A stretch of DNA of 64,000 nucleotides from the NCBI GenBank assembly GCA_028823035.1, contig JAPKCI010000004.1:1-64000 (forward strand), in the 5' to 3' direction. The stretch is from Rubripirellula sp. (GTDB taxonomy: Bacteria; Planctomycetota; Planctomycetia; Pirellulales; Pirellulaceae). This document shows positions 1 to 8,395 of the stretch, piece after piece; positions within the stretch are counted from its first letter, which is position 1; the number at the start of each line of letters is the position of its first letter. The translations under genes and the position numbers were made by a program. Under the pieces are notes generated by a model. It saw only the letters and a program-made list of their open reading frames with translations. It ran no database searches and was not told the origin of the DNA.

Positions 1-709
1 CATCAACATGACCCAGCGATGTGTAGAAGGATTTGCCACCATCAGCGCGTTGAAAAGTCCAGGCAACAGGCTCTGGGGGATGGCCTTCAACTTGGCCGGT
101 CATCAATACGACCGTGCCCGTCACTAACGGCGAGACCCGATACAGTGACCCTGATGAAGGGTAACTGCGTGAACCGTCAATACCATGCAGCAGTTGTTGG
201 CGTCCCTCTGCTTCGACCATCTTCAATACAACCGTCAAATCGTTCCCATGGTGGTTGGTGTAATTTCCACCAAATACCGCTTGATCAAAATCAGGCCAAT
301 CAACACGCCCTTCGGGTGGCTTCTTGTTGCGCAGTGAGAACGCGTGACTTGCCGTACGAATCCCGATAACTGGCTTGCCAGCAGCAATGAATTTCCGAAC
401 CAACGCCAACTGGTCTTGGGGCAAAGTTCGGCGGCGCACACTCACTAACAACAAATCAGCCGAGCGCAGAGTTTCCAATCCAATCAATCGATTCCGATCA
501 CTTGGATCTTCAGAAACGATCGTCGTGCGATAAAGTTTCTGCTGCTGTTTGGCGAAACGATCGAGAGACTCCTTAGTCTCATACTCACTTTCAGCCACCA
601 GCATGACCACGTGCGGCTTCGTGGGTGCGTCGGCTTTGGTCGGTTCCTCACCAAACCCACACACTGTCATCAGGCACAAAACAGCAAACAGTAACTTCGC
701 GGGCCACAT
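1..709 (-). CDS. ThuA-like domain protein, 3' end outside the window
   Basis: An open frame runs on the minus strand from an ATG at 709 to the window edge without a stop, so the C-terminus is missing. The first 20 or so residues (MWPAKLLFAVLCLMTVCGFG) form a signal peptide, so the product is probably secreted. The following 215 residues resemble the ThuA (trehalose-utilisation) fold: an HVVMLVAESEYE strand at the start, an SADLLLVSVRRR strand, and the segment GKPVIGIRTASHAF, typical of planctomycete ThuA-like proteins. That family often occurs with DUF1080 or sugar-catabolism genes, but no such neighbour is visible here. The substrate is unknown. The reading frame and signal peptide are clear; the family call is by motif only. 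Confidence 0.82.
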   Translation of the reverse strand, partial: MWPAKLLFAVLCLMTVCGFGEEPTKADAPTKPHVVMLVAESEYETKESLDRFAKQQQKLYRTTIVSEDPSDRNRLIGLETLRSADLLLVSVRRRTLPQDQLALVRKFIAAGKPVIGIRTASHAFSLRNKKPPEGRVDWPDFDQAVFGGNYTNHHGNDLTVVLKMVEAEGRQQLLHGIDGSRSYPSSGSLYRVSPLVTGTVVLMTGQVEGHPPEPVAWTFQRADGGKSFYTSLGHVD

Positions 710-910
710 CGAGATCGCACCATATTGAAGGGGTATTAAAATGGACAAGCTACCAATATAGCTGGAAACACCCGCGTTCACCGTAATCAGATCAAGTAAG
801 AATCTGATCAAATCGACCTGAGCCATCTCACAAGGATGCATTTCCACCGTTAGCCGGAGAAAATTGCAACTTTCGACGTTCACATATTGCATGAACCCGA
901 AGTGCAAAAC

Positions 911-2089
911 TCAGCCCGCATTTCGCGGCAGATGTCGAAGGGTCAGTACACCCTCGATCGCCCGAATTGAGTCCAGCGTTTCGTCGCTGATTCCATCATC
1001 CAGATCGATAATCGTGTAGGCGATATCACCACGTGATTTATTAAGCAAGTCCGCAATGTTCAATTGCGATTCTGCAAGAATGGTCGATATTTGGCCGACC
1101 ATATTGGGAACATTCGCGTTTGCGATCGTAATTCGGCTGCCACCATTTCGGGGCATAACTGCCTCAGGAAAGTTGACGGAATTACGAACAGTACCGTCTT
1201 CCAAAAACTCGCGTACGCTGTCGGCAACCATGATGGCACAGTTTTCTTCTGCCTCAGCAGTCGACGCGCCCAAATGTGGAAAGGAAATAACTTTCGGATG
1301 CTTCAGCAGACTACCCGTCGGGAAATCAATCACGTACGAATGCAGGTGTCCACTGTCGAGTGCCGCCAAAACGGCTTCATCGTCACAAATACCTCCGCGG
1401 GCAAGATTCACCAGCACGCCACCTTTAGGCATCATCGCTATCCGCTCGGCACTGGCGAGTCCTCGTGTCGCGTCCAGCAACGGAACATGTACTGAGATCG
1501 CATCGCACTGACTGAACAGATGGTCGATACTGACGGCTTTCTCGACTCCACTGGACAGTTGCCATGCACTTTGGACCGAGATCAAGGGATCGTATCCGAC
1601 GACTTTCATCCCCAGCGACAAGGCAGCATTCGCAACCCTCAGGCCAATCGCTCCGAGTCCAATCACACCGAGCGTTTTCGCAGGAAGCTCCGAGCCAACG
1701 AAATTTTTCTTGCCGGATTCGACCGCCGTGGAAATTTCCGCGTCCGTTCCATCAAGACCATCTGCAAACTTCATGGCGCCGGAAATATTGCGTGACGCCA
1801 TCAATAAACCAGCCAAAACCAATTCTTTGACAGCATTAGCATTCGCTCCGGGAGCGTTGAATACGGGCACACCAAGCTCGGTCATTTTCTGAACCGGGAT
1901 ATTATTCACGCCTGCCCCAGCTCGTCCAATCGCAGCGACACTTTCCGGAATATCCATGCCGTGCATCTTGAACGACCGCAGCAAAACCGCATCGGGATGA
2001 CTGACTTCCGAGGCAACTTCATAGTTCTCACGTGGCAGTCGCTGCAGCCCTTTGACGGAGATATTGTTCAACGTAAGAATTTTGTACAT
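911..2089 (-). CDS. serA: D-3-phosphoglycerate dehydrogenase
   Basis: This enzyme oxidises 3-phosphoglycerate to 3-phosphohydroxypyruvate with NAD, the first step of serine synthesis. The 392-residue product has the 2-hydroxyacid dehydrogenase layout: the Rossmann motif GVIGLGAIG near residue 140, the catalytic arginine in NLARGG near 230, and the catalytic histidine in FPHLGAST near 270. A C-terminal ACT domain starts at ITIANANVPNMVGQISTIL (about 318-392), which in this family is where serine feedback acts. It is the short form, without the extra domain of the long bacterial enzymes. It lies 65 bp downstream of serC on the same strand, so the two are probably one serine-synthesis unit. Confidence 0.95.
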   Translation of the reverse strand: MYKILTLNNISVKGLQRLPRENYEVASEVSHPDAVLLRSFKMHGMDIPESVAAIGRAGAGVNNIPVQKMTELGVPVFNAPGANANAVKELVLAGLLMASRNISGAMKFADGLDGTDAEISTAVESGKKNFVGSELPAKTLGVIGLGAIGLRVANAALSLGMKVVGYDPLISVQSAWQLSSGVEKAVSIDHLFSQCDAISVHVPLLDATRGLASAERIAMMPKGGVLVNLARGGICDDEAVLAALDSGHLHSYVIDFPTGSLLKHPKVISFPHLGASTAEAEENCAIMVADSVREFLEDGTVRNSVNFPEAVMPRNGGSRITIANANVPNMVGQISTILAESQLNIADLLNKSRGDIAYTIIDLDDGISDETLDSIRAIEGVLTLRHLPRNAG

Positions 2090-2154
2090 AGGACAGTTGG
2101 CTATTGATAATCTAGTTGAAACGAAAGCTGAACGAGAAAAACTTGCTACCTGGC

Positions 2155-3267
2155 TCAGCCATTCTTGGCAGCAAAGTCCTTCATGAAATTGGCAAGAGTT
2201 TCGACACCCTCTCGCGGCATCGCGTTGTAAATACTTGCACGGATACCACCAACACTGCGGTGTCCTTTCAGGCTCACCATGGAATGCTGGGCAGCCTCAT
2301 CCACGAACTGCGTTTGCAGCTCGTCATTGGGAAGCGTGAATGTCACATTCATCAACGAACGGCACTCGGGCTTGGCATGCCCCTGATAAAATCCGCTATT
2401 CGCATCAATGGTATCGTAAAGCACCTGAGCCTTCTCGCGGTTCTGCTTTTCCATGGCCTCCAGTCCACCAATGTCATCCGCCAGCCAACGGGCTACCTTG
2501 CCCAGCACGTAAATCGCAAAGGTTGGCGGTGTATTCCACATTGATCCACCAGCCTCGTGATTGCGGTACTGAAGATAACCTGGCAGCGACTCGCTTCCCC
2601 TCTCCAGCAGATCCCGTCGGACCACAACGACAGTGACACCAGCTGGCCCCGCATTCTTCTGCGCGCAAGCGTAGATCAGACCGTACTTGTCGATTGGTAG
2701 TGGGCGACAAAGAAAGTCACTCGACGCATCACTGATCAAGGGAATTGAATCAGGACAGTCTGGTTCCGTGGGGTACTGCACGCCTTGAATCGTCTCATTG
2801 CTGCAGTAGTAGAGGTATGCAGCATCATCCCGTACCTGATAATCACCAGGTCTGGGGACATGGTCATAATTTGAATCCTTGGCATCGTAGATCGCCTCGA
2901 TATTACCCTCCTTTCTGGCCTCAACAATGGCTTTCTTGCCCCAAGACCCGGTCAACAGATATTGGCCGGTCATCTCGGTGCCCCGTAACAGGTTCGCAGG
3001 AATCATTGAGAATTGGAGCGCAGCTCCCCCCTGCAAGAACAGAACTGCGTAATCGTCGGACACGCCCAACAGCGATCGCAGCGTCGCTTCAGCGTCCTCC
3101 ATGATGCTGACAAATGGTTTCCCACGATGGCTGAGTTCAAGTAAGGACGCGCCAGCACCTGGCAAACATAGAAATTCTTCCTGAACCTGTTGCAGGACGG
3201 TCAATGGCAAGGCAGCGGGCCCAGCTGAGAAATTAAAGGCTCGCTGAGCGGTCGCGGTAACGCTCAT
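2155..3267 (-). CDS. serC: Phosphoserine aminotransferase
   Basis: This PLP enzyme converts 3-phosphohydroxypyruvate and glutamate to phosphoserine, and also acts in pyridoxal phosphate synthesis. The frame could open at 3381, but the family N-terminus (RAFNFSAGPAALP) begins only eight residues after the ATG at 3267. An AGGAAG stretch lies upstream of that ATG, so it is taken as the start (370 residues). The PLP lysine is in YACAQKNAGPAG, and the C-terminal half carries the family segments MWNTPPTFAIYV and GGIRASIYNAMP. serA follows 65 bp downstream. The ordered pair covers two of the three steps from 3-phosphoglycerate to serine; no phosphoserine phosphatase gene is in view. Confidence 0.95.
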   Translation of the reverse strand: MSVTATAQRAFNFSAGPAALPLTVLQQVQEEFLCLPGAGASLLELSHRGKPFVSIMEDAEATLRSLLGVSDDYAVLFLQGGAALQFSMIPANLLRGTEMTGQYLLTGSWGKKAIVEARKEGNIEAIYDAKDSNYDHVPRPGDYQVRDDAAYLYYCSNETIQGVQYPTEPDCPDSIPLISDASSDFLCRPLPIDKYGLIYACAQKNAGPAGVTVVVVRRDLLERGSESLPGYLQYRNHEAGGSMWNTPPTFAIYVLGKVARWLADDIGGLEAMEKQNREKAQVLYDTIDANSGFYQGHAKPECRSLMNVTFTLPNDELQTQFVDEAAQHSMVSLKGHRSVGGIRASIYNAMPREGVETLANFMKDFAAKNG

Positions 3268-3574
3268 CTTTCTACGCTTCCTTTCAGGAAAAACCTGCCG
3301 GCCGAGACGACCCCGCCGGCGTGCTGATAAATTCAGCGAGAATTCTAAACTCCCAATCTTCAATCTGGAAGGTTGCGACAACGAGACAGCGGCAATCAGC
3401 CGCGGAACCTCCCTAAATCCCTACGAATGGAAGATTCAAAGCCAACAATCTCTGCGAAAACCTCGGCAACTCTGCGGCCAGATCAGCGATTGACCAGCTA
3501 GAAGGGACCGGTCACTCGATTCCGGTCACGTCAGTCAAGCTTGATGGGAGGGCTCCACAGTAACCTTGCTGCTC
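3268..3574. other. Intergenic region upstream of serC
   Basis: About 300 bases separate the serC start from the next gene. No convincing open frame is present. There are two short inverted repeats, GCCGGC...GCCGGC around 3298-3325 and GACCGG...CCGGTC around 3508-3529. The serC promoter must lie here, but no clear -35/-10 pair was recognised. Confidence 0.4.
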
Positions 3575-3598
3575 GGGCCGAATGAACGGCATCGGCCC
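3575..3598 (-). terminator. Hairpin just after the NYN-domain gene
   Basis: GGGCCGA (3575-3581) and TCGGCCC (3592-3598) form a perfect 7-bp inverted repeat with a 10-base loop. It begins three bases after the stop codon of the minus-strand gene ending at 3601. No uridine tract follows, so it may stabilise a 3' end rather than act as a full intrinsic terminator. Confidence 0.4.
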
Positions 3599-3600
3599 AA

Positions 3601-4131
3601 CTAGAAGCCAAATTCCCGTAACCAAGCTTCGACCTGCTGGTCGTTGATCACACGACTGGGCTTTCCCGAGCCGTCTTCGCCAGTCCCCTGCCCTGCCCTG
3701 TTGCGTGACTCACAGGCCGACGCGATCTTGCCGTCCAAGAGATCATCCAGCCATGATTGAGAGTCACTGAAAGCACTGCCGCGACGTTTTGCAGCAGCCT
3801 GCACACGGCGATCCGAGGAAACCACCGTAAGGCTCTTGGGTGCCGAATGAGCCGCGATCATTTCCTCAAGCAAATCATCTGCTTCTGGATAGCCTACGGC
3901 AAAACGGACCTCGACCCCTTCGACCGAAAACTCGCTGGGACGACCCACTGGTGGCCCAGCTGCATCGAAAACGACACAGGTTCTTTCACGTTGCACATCT
4001 GTCAAATGCTCAACCAATCTGCGGACTAGCTGAGTTCGTTCCCGCTGCAACCAGCGACCATCCGGGTCGCGATTCGGCGGCGCAACCGGCGCCAACACGT
4101 TGTACCCATCGATCAGCAATAACAAGGACAA
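3601..4131 (-). CDS. NYN-domain RNA-binding protein (YacP/Rae1-like)
   Basis: The 176-residue protein starts with LLLIDGYNVL, the signature opening of NYN domains, which are PIN-like nuclease folds. Further conserved acidic positions appear in VVFDAAG (about 53-59), PEADDLLEEMI (about 80-90) and VVSSDRRVQ (about 102-110). That set of aspartates resembles the YacP family (DUF901), whose Bacillus member Rae1 cuts mRNA on the ribosome. The protein looks cytoplasmic, with no signal or membrane segment. About 330 bp separate it from serC downstream, so it is probably its own unit. Family assignment is fairly secure; the RNA target is unknown. Confidence 0.85.
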   Translation of the reverse strand: MSLLLLIDGYNVLAPVAPPNRDPDGRWLQRERTQLVRRLVEHLTDVQRERTCVVFDAAGPPVGRPSEFSVEGVEVRFAVGYPEADDLLEEMIAAHSAPKSLTVVSSDRRVQAAAKRRGSAFSDSQSWLDDLLDGKIASACESRNRAGQGTGEDGSGKPSRVINDQQVEAWLREFGF

Positions 4132-4418
4132 CAGCCAATCTCCGAAAACGAGGGCAAGGATTCAGAACTCTATCTTTTGACTGCCCCGCGCAGTCTTAAC
4201 AGAAACAACATGAGCTGCAACAGGCAGAATCATCCCAGAAAGACAAATCTCCTTGATCATGACCAGTGCTCTGCCGGGCGCATGGACAAGAATAGCATCA
4301 AGATGGGATCCCGTGCTCCATAGCCCCAGAACTAAGGGTTTGATGATCCGTGGAGAACAGCCCCCATGCCAACGCTCGAACGACTTCGGCAACCTTCAAT
4401 ACTATCTGGCGGTACAGA

Positions 4419-4454
4419 TCAATCAATCCTGTCAAGTCAATCAATCCTGTCAAG
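4419..4454. repeat. 18-bp perfect tandem duplication
   Basis: The unit TCAATCAATCCTGTCAAG occurs twice with no mismatch (4419-4436 and 4437-4454). The second copy overlaps the 3' end and stop codon of the small minus-strand frame at 4437-4658. Confidence 0.9.
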
Positions 4455-4658
4455 CAATCGCACTTCTGGGCCGACATACATGTCGTAGGCGTGATAGCAA
4501 AAGAACGCAAGCACACCGACAGCGAGCACCGTGATGCCAATGAATTTACACGGTTGCAAGCGATCATCACCAACGGCAAGAACTGAATTCAGACTGATTC
4601 GCTGCCGGGCGGCTGATTGATTGGCAGGGTCCCGGCGTTTTCCACGAACCGGTGCCAC
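4437..4658 (-). CDS. Possible small membrane protein
   Basis: A 73-residue frame begins with a basic stretch (MAPVRGKRRDP) and contains one clear membrane segment, FIGITVLAVGVLAFFCYHAY, near residues 39-58, followed by a short polar tail. The basic-then-hydrophobic layout is what a real single-pass protein shows. There is no family match that I recognise, no good ribosome site, and the stop falls inside the 18-bp duplication, so the true C-terminus may have been altered. It could also be chance. Confidence 0.4.
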   Translation of the reverse strand: MAPVRGKRRDPANQSAARQRISLNSVLAVGDDRLQPCKFIGITVLAVGVLAFFCYHAYDMYVGPEVRLLDRID

Positions 4659-5023
4659 CTTAGCCTTGGCTTCCGGGTTGAATCGATCGCGTTCTGACCG
4701 CGCGTCTTACGCAGGATCGCGTTGCGTCATCAAACGCAGGCGTTACTTGGGTTTGCACTTATCTCGTGAAATTGCATTGACGTCATCACACACGGGCGTT
4801 TTCATCTCGCTCATGCATTTCGACCATTGGGCTATAGTCTAACAATCGACAAACAAATATCTCACGCTTGAATCTTCCGCTGCAGTGCGGAAATGCGGTT
4901 ATTCACGCCGCTGTTTCTAAAATTTTGATGAACTTAAGATGAAGCCACTTTACTGACCAAAAAGGCGTTTCAAGCGACTGCTTTTTGAAATCACATTGAA
5001 CGCGTGTTCGCCACGCACGCTGG

Positions 5024-5821
5024 TTACGACTTCGGGTAATCAACCCGCAGTAGAAACAATCCGTGCGCAGGCGCTGTTGGTCCCGCAAGATCACGGTTGC
5101 GGGCAGCAAGTACTTCGTCGACCCAGGCAGCGGATTGCTTTCCGCGTCCGACTTCTATCAGTGTCCCAACAATGTTACGAACCATGTTGTAAAGAAAACC
5201 ATCAGCCTCCACTTCAATCGCCAGCTTGCTCGCGTCCTCATCCGCCGCTTGCGAAACGATCACGTCACAGGCTCGAACATCCCTCACGGTTGTTTTCCGA
5301 ACAGAACCAGCCGCCTGAAAGCTCTTGAAGTCATGAACGCCAACAATGCGTTGGGCTGCCATTCTCATTGGATCAATGTCAAGGTTACCATGAAGATGCC
5401 AGCGATATCGATAGTCAAATGCATCACGCACTCCACCTACCTGCAGCTGATACCGATAACGCTTGCCAATCGCATCCCGGATCGCATGAAAGCCAGGCGC
5501 CGCATCGCTTGCCTCGCGGACTGCGATGGAGTCCGGCAGTTGGGTGTTCAACGCTCGCATCAACTGCTCGGCGGTATCACGCCAGGCAACACAGCAGCTT
5601 GCTACCTGCGCCACAGCATGCACGCCAGCATCGGTGCGTCCGCTGCCGATGACCTGAATCTCTTCGCCCGTCAGACGCTTAAAAGCTTTCTGCAAACACC
5701 CCTGCACGGTCGCTTCCTGAGGCTGAACCTGCCAACCCGCAAACTCCGCGCCGTCATATGCAATCGTCAACTTGAAAGAACGATCCACGCTTGCATTCAT
5801 CCTTGCATCAGGCTGTACCAC
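5024..5821 (-). CDS. truA: tRNA pseudouridine synthase A
   Basis: This enzyme converts uridines 38-40 of the tRNA anticodon arm to pseudouridine. The 265-residue product has the N-terminal LTIAYDGAEFAGWQ segment and the catalytic aspartate in GSGRTDAGVHA near residue 62, both diagnostic of TruA. The C-terminal NMVRNIVGTLIEVGRG segment also fits. Two starts are possible: ATG at 5821, overlapping the asd stop by 14 bases, or ATG at 5800, eight bases after it. Either makes it the second gene of an asd-truA unit, with likely translational coupling. Confidence 0.95.
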   Translation of the reverse strand: MVQPDARMNASVDRSFKLTIAYDGAEFAGWQVQPQEATVQGCLQKAFKRLTGEEIQVIGSGRTDAGVHAVAQVASCCVAWRDTAEQLMRALNTQLPDSIAVREASDAAPGFHAIRDAIGKRYRYQLQVGGVRDAFDYRYRWHLHGNLDIDPMRMAAQRIVGVHDFKSFQAAGSVRKTTVRDVRACDVIVSQAADEDASKLAIEVEADGFLYNMVRNIVGTLIEVGRGKQSAAWVDEVLAARNRDLAGPTAPAHGLFLLRVDYPKS

Positions 5822-6860
5822 TCAACACCGATGATCGCTTCACCAGCAACTCGGCGATCTGAACTGCATTGGTAGCCGCTCCCTTCCGCAAGTTGTCGCT
5901 CACACACCAAAATGCGATGCCGTTGCTGCAACTGAGGTCCTGCCGGATACGACCAACAAACACATCGTCTTTTCCTTCGCAATCGCGTGGCATCGGGTAC
6001 TTCTGACCTTCAAGATCATTCACCACCGTGATGCCCTCGGATTCCTCAAATAAACGAATCGCCTCGTCCACGGACAAAGGTTTTTCTGTCTCAACAAGAA
6101 TTGATTCGCTGTGCCCTATGGTGACAGGTACCCGAACACAGGTGGGACAAATCTGAATCTGTTCGTCACCCAATATCTTTCGGGTCTCGTAAACCATTTT
6201 CATCTCTTCGCTGGTATAGCCCTGATGCTTCTCGGAACCGATTTGAGGAATCAGATTGAATCCAATCGGATGCTGAAAAGTACTGGGTGGATGCACCTGT
6301 CCAGTGAGCGCGTTTCGCACACTGTCGTGCAATTCTTCATTACCTGACAGGCCGGCGCCACTGGTCGCCTGGTAAGTGCTGACGACGACTCGCGTGACTT
6401 TGGCAGCTCGATGCAAGGGCGCGAGAGCGACAACCATCTGCGTCGTACTACAATTTGGACTGGCAATGATTCCTTGATGCGAATCAACTGCCTCCGGATT
6501 CACTTCCGGAATGATCAGCGGGACTTTTGGGTCCATTCGCCAAAATCCGCTTTCATCAACGACAACCGAACCAGCCTCAACAGCCCACGGGGCAAATTCC
6601 GCTGAGACCTCGTCCGGCGTGCTGGCGATCACCAAATCGATATCTTTGAAGGCACCCGGTTCCAGCAACTCAACAGTCATGGCCTCACCACCGACACGCA
6701 CCTCTCGTCCAACAGACCTTTCAGATGCAAGCAGCTTAAGCCGCTTGTAGGGAAACTCACGTTGGACAAGCTGTTCAATGACAATACGTCCGACCGCACC
6801 GGTCGCTCCAACCAAAGCTAACGTTTCGTACACAGATCTGTGATGGGTTAATCGGGACAA
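5808..6860 (-). CDS. asd: Aspartate-semialdehyde dehydrogenase
   Basis: This enzyme reduces aspartyl phosphate to aspartate semialdehyde, the branch point for lysine/diaminopimelate, methionine and threonine. The product shows the NADP-binding GATGAVG motif close to the N-terminus, the active-site cysteine in SPNCSTTQ near residue 133, and the conserved GHSESI histidine near 250. The family usually starts almost directly at the YETLALVGATG segment. The GTG codon at 6830, ten residues inside the frame, is therefore an alternative start to the ATG at 6860. truA follows with overlap or an 8-base gap. Confidence 0.94.
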   Translation of the reverse strand: MSRLTHHRSVYETLALVGATGAVGRIVIEQLVQREFPYKRLKLLASERSVGREVRVGGEAMTVELLEPGAFKDIDLVIASTPDEVSAEFAPWAVEAGSVVVDESGFWRMDPKVPLIIPEVNPEAVDSHQGIIASPNCSTTQMVVALAPLHRAAKVTRVVVSTYQATSGAGLSGNEELHDSVRNALTGQVHPPSTFQHPIGFNLIPQIGSEKHQGYTSEEMKMVYETRKILGDEQIQICPTCVRVPVTIGHSESILVETEKPLSVDEAIRLFEESEGITVVNDLEGQKYPMPRDCEGKDDVFVGRIRQDLSCSNGIAFWCVSDNLRKGAATNAVQIAELLVKRSSVLSGTA

Positions 6861-6944
6861 GAAAAAGAAGGATTGGGACGCAGCGGAAAGGCAATCAGCT
6901 GAGCGGCAGCAAACCGAATGCTGCCCCCTGCCATGTCTCTCAAA

Positions 6945-8126
6945 TCAATTGGCGTTTTTGATGGCCTCTGGCAAAGTTTCATTAACCAGACCAAGTACCC
7001 CTCGCCCTCCGAGCAAACGTGCTTCGACATCTTCGACAACATCGGAAGAATTGGCCTTCCAGAAATTGGTCACGGTCTTATTGTCCAACGGCGTGTAAGA
7101 ACGGAAAATTCTGAAACCAACCCCTCGGGCAGGATCACTGGTGAACCACCATGGACTCTTGGGAAAGTTGGGATCCTCTGTTTTCCATTCCTCGTCATCA
7201 GAAGACAACCGGGCAGCACTCCGCAACTGCTCCGGATCCATTTCCCAAGATCCACCCCGGACGACCACAGGTGATGAAGTCTCGGGCCAGATCACAACTT
7301 CAGTCGCGTTCACTGGCTTTCCGGTTTTGAACTTGGTGTAACCATCCTCGGTGTAAGCATTGACGGTCAACTCTGCAACGCTGCCATGCATATCGAAAAG
7401 CCCAAAAGCGTTGGGTTTCTTTGAACCGATAGGTGGCGCGCCATCATCAGCATTGTCAAAATACCAGGCGTAGTCATCAATGGGTTCTGCTGAATCTCCC
7501 CAACTGTAGGCTTTGCCACTACCGGCACGGCAAGCGTATTCCCACTCAGCTTCGGTTGGAAGCCGGTACTGTTGACCAAGGACACGGCTCAACCATTTCG
7601 TGTATTGCTGAGCGGAGTACTGTGTCATCGTGACTGCTGGCTGCTCCGGTTCCTCACCATACTCATAGGTGAAACTGGGATCATAAAGGTGAGTGGGAGC
7701 CGTGATTGCATCGACCATCGTGTCGGGCACAACCCGGCGAATAGCGCGTGCTTCGAAATCCTTGAAGATGTCATACAAGTTCATGAACTCCTTGTACTCC
7801 GCCCAAGAGACTTCTTTCTCTGCAACCCACATGGGGTCAACCGTCACCTCGATTTGCGGACCCTCGTCATCACCCCGATCTGCCTCGCTTTCCGGACTGC
7901 CAAGCGAGAAAGTCCCACCAGGAATCGGTATCATCCGAAAACTCACATCGGTGCCGGGAATCACAACGCTGTAAGGCACCATGTAACCCTTGGCTACCTT
8001 CACACTGGGACCGGTCGGTGGTTTTTTGTTCGCAATACCGGGTGCAGATTTTGAGACTTCTGTTGCCTCAGCGCTGGGTTCGAAAGGCAAGACGAGCAGG
8101 CAAATAAGAATCGGAAAAAAACGCAT
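6945..8126 (-). CDS. Sulfatase-modifying-factor (FGE-like) domain protein, secreted
   Basis: The ATG at 8126 gives a good signal peptide (MRFFPILICLLVLPF), so it is preferred over the longer frame to 8186. After a short linker comes a formylglycine-generating-enzyme-like domain (about 60-330) with its usual landmarks: PIPGGTFSLGSPESE, YRLPTEAEWEYACRAG, FGLFDMHGSVAE and VVRGGSWEMDP. Genuine sulfatase-activating enzymes carry paired cysteines just after RGGSW; here that stretch reads EMDPEQLRSAARLS and has none. The protein is therefore unlikely to make formylglycine and more probably uses the fold for binding, as many planctomycete paralogues are thought to do. The last 60 residues are outside the domain and unrecognised. 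Confidence 0.85.
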   Translation of the reverse strand: MRFFPILICLLVLPFEPSAEATEVSKSAPGIANKKPPTGPSVKVAKGYMVPYSVVIPGTDVSFRMIPIPGGTFSLGSPESEADRGDDEGPQIEVTVDPMWVAEKEVSWAEYKEFMNLYDIFKDFEARAIRRVVPDTMVDAITAPTHLYDPSFTYEYGEEPEQPAVTMTQYSAQQYTKWLSRVLGQQYRLPTEAEWEYACRAGSGKAYSWGDSAEPIDDYAWYFDNADDGAPPIGSKKPNAFGLFDMHGSVAELTVNAYTEDGYTKFKTGKPVNATEVVIWPETSSPVVVRGGSWEMDPEQLRSAARLSSDDEEWKTEDPNFPKSPWWFTSDPARGVGFRIFRSYTPLDNKTVTNFWKANSSDVVEDVEARLLGGRGVLGLVNETLPEAIKNAN

Positions 8127-8395
8127 TGATGGGGATCCAACGAGGCCTTGAAACAATTCACATGGACCACACGGTGGTGGTTTCACGCTGGTTAGCGTGT
8201 CATGGTGGGGACCGGCGGTCGCGAAAACCGACCATCCCGCTCTCTATCATAATTGGTTTCCCCCCCTCTGCTAAAGGTGTGGAAGCGTCATCGGGCGAAT
8301 TTCGTCGGTAGCGGCGGTATGTGTTCGCTAATTGTGACACCGGGAATTCAAAACCCGGCGCTTTGACGACGAATCCTCGGCTATCTCTAAGATCG

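Larger units (their letters stand above)
4132..5023. other. Long region with little coding evidence
   Basis: Nearly 900 bases lie between the NYN gene start and the truA stop. They hold a perfect 18-bp tandem duplication (4419-4454), one possible small membrane-protein frame (4437-4658) and several overlapping frames without recognisable protein character. No RNA gene was recognised. Confidence 0.4.

Noticed and set aside
4162-4392. 76-codon minus-strand frame before the NYN gene
   Set aside because: Composition is irregular and it overlaps other equally long frames; reads like chance.
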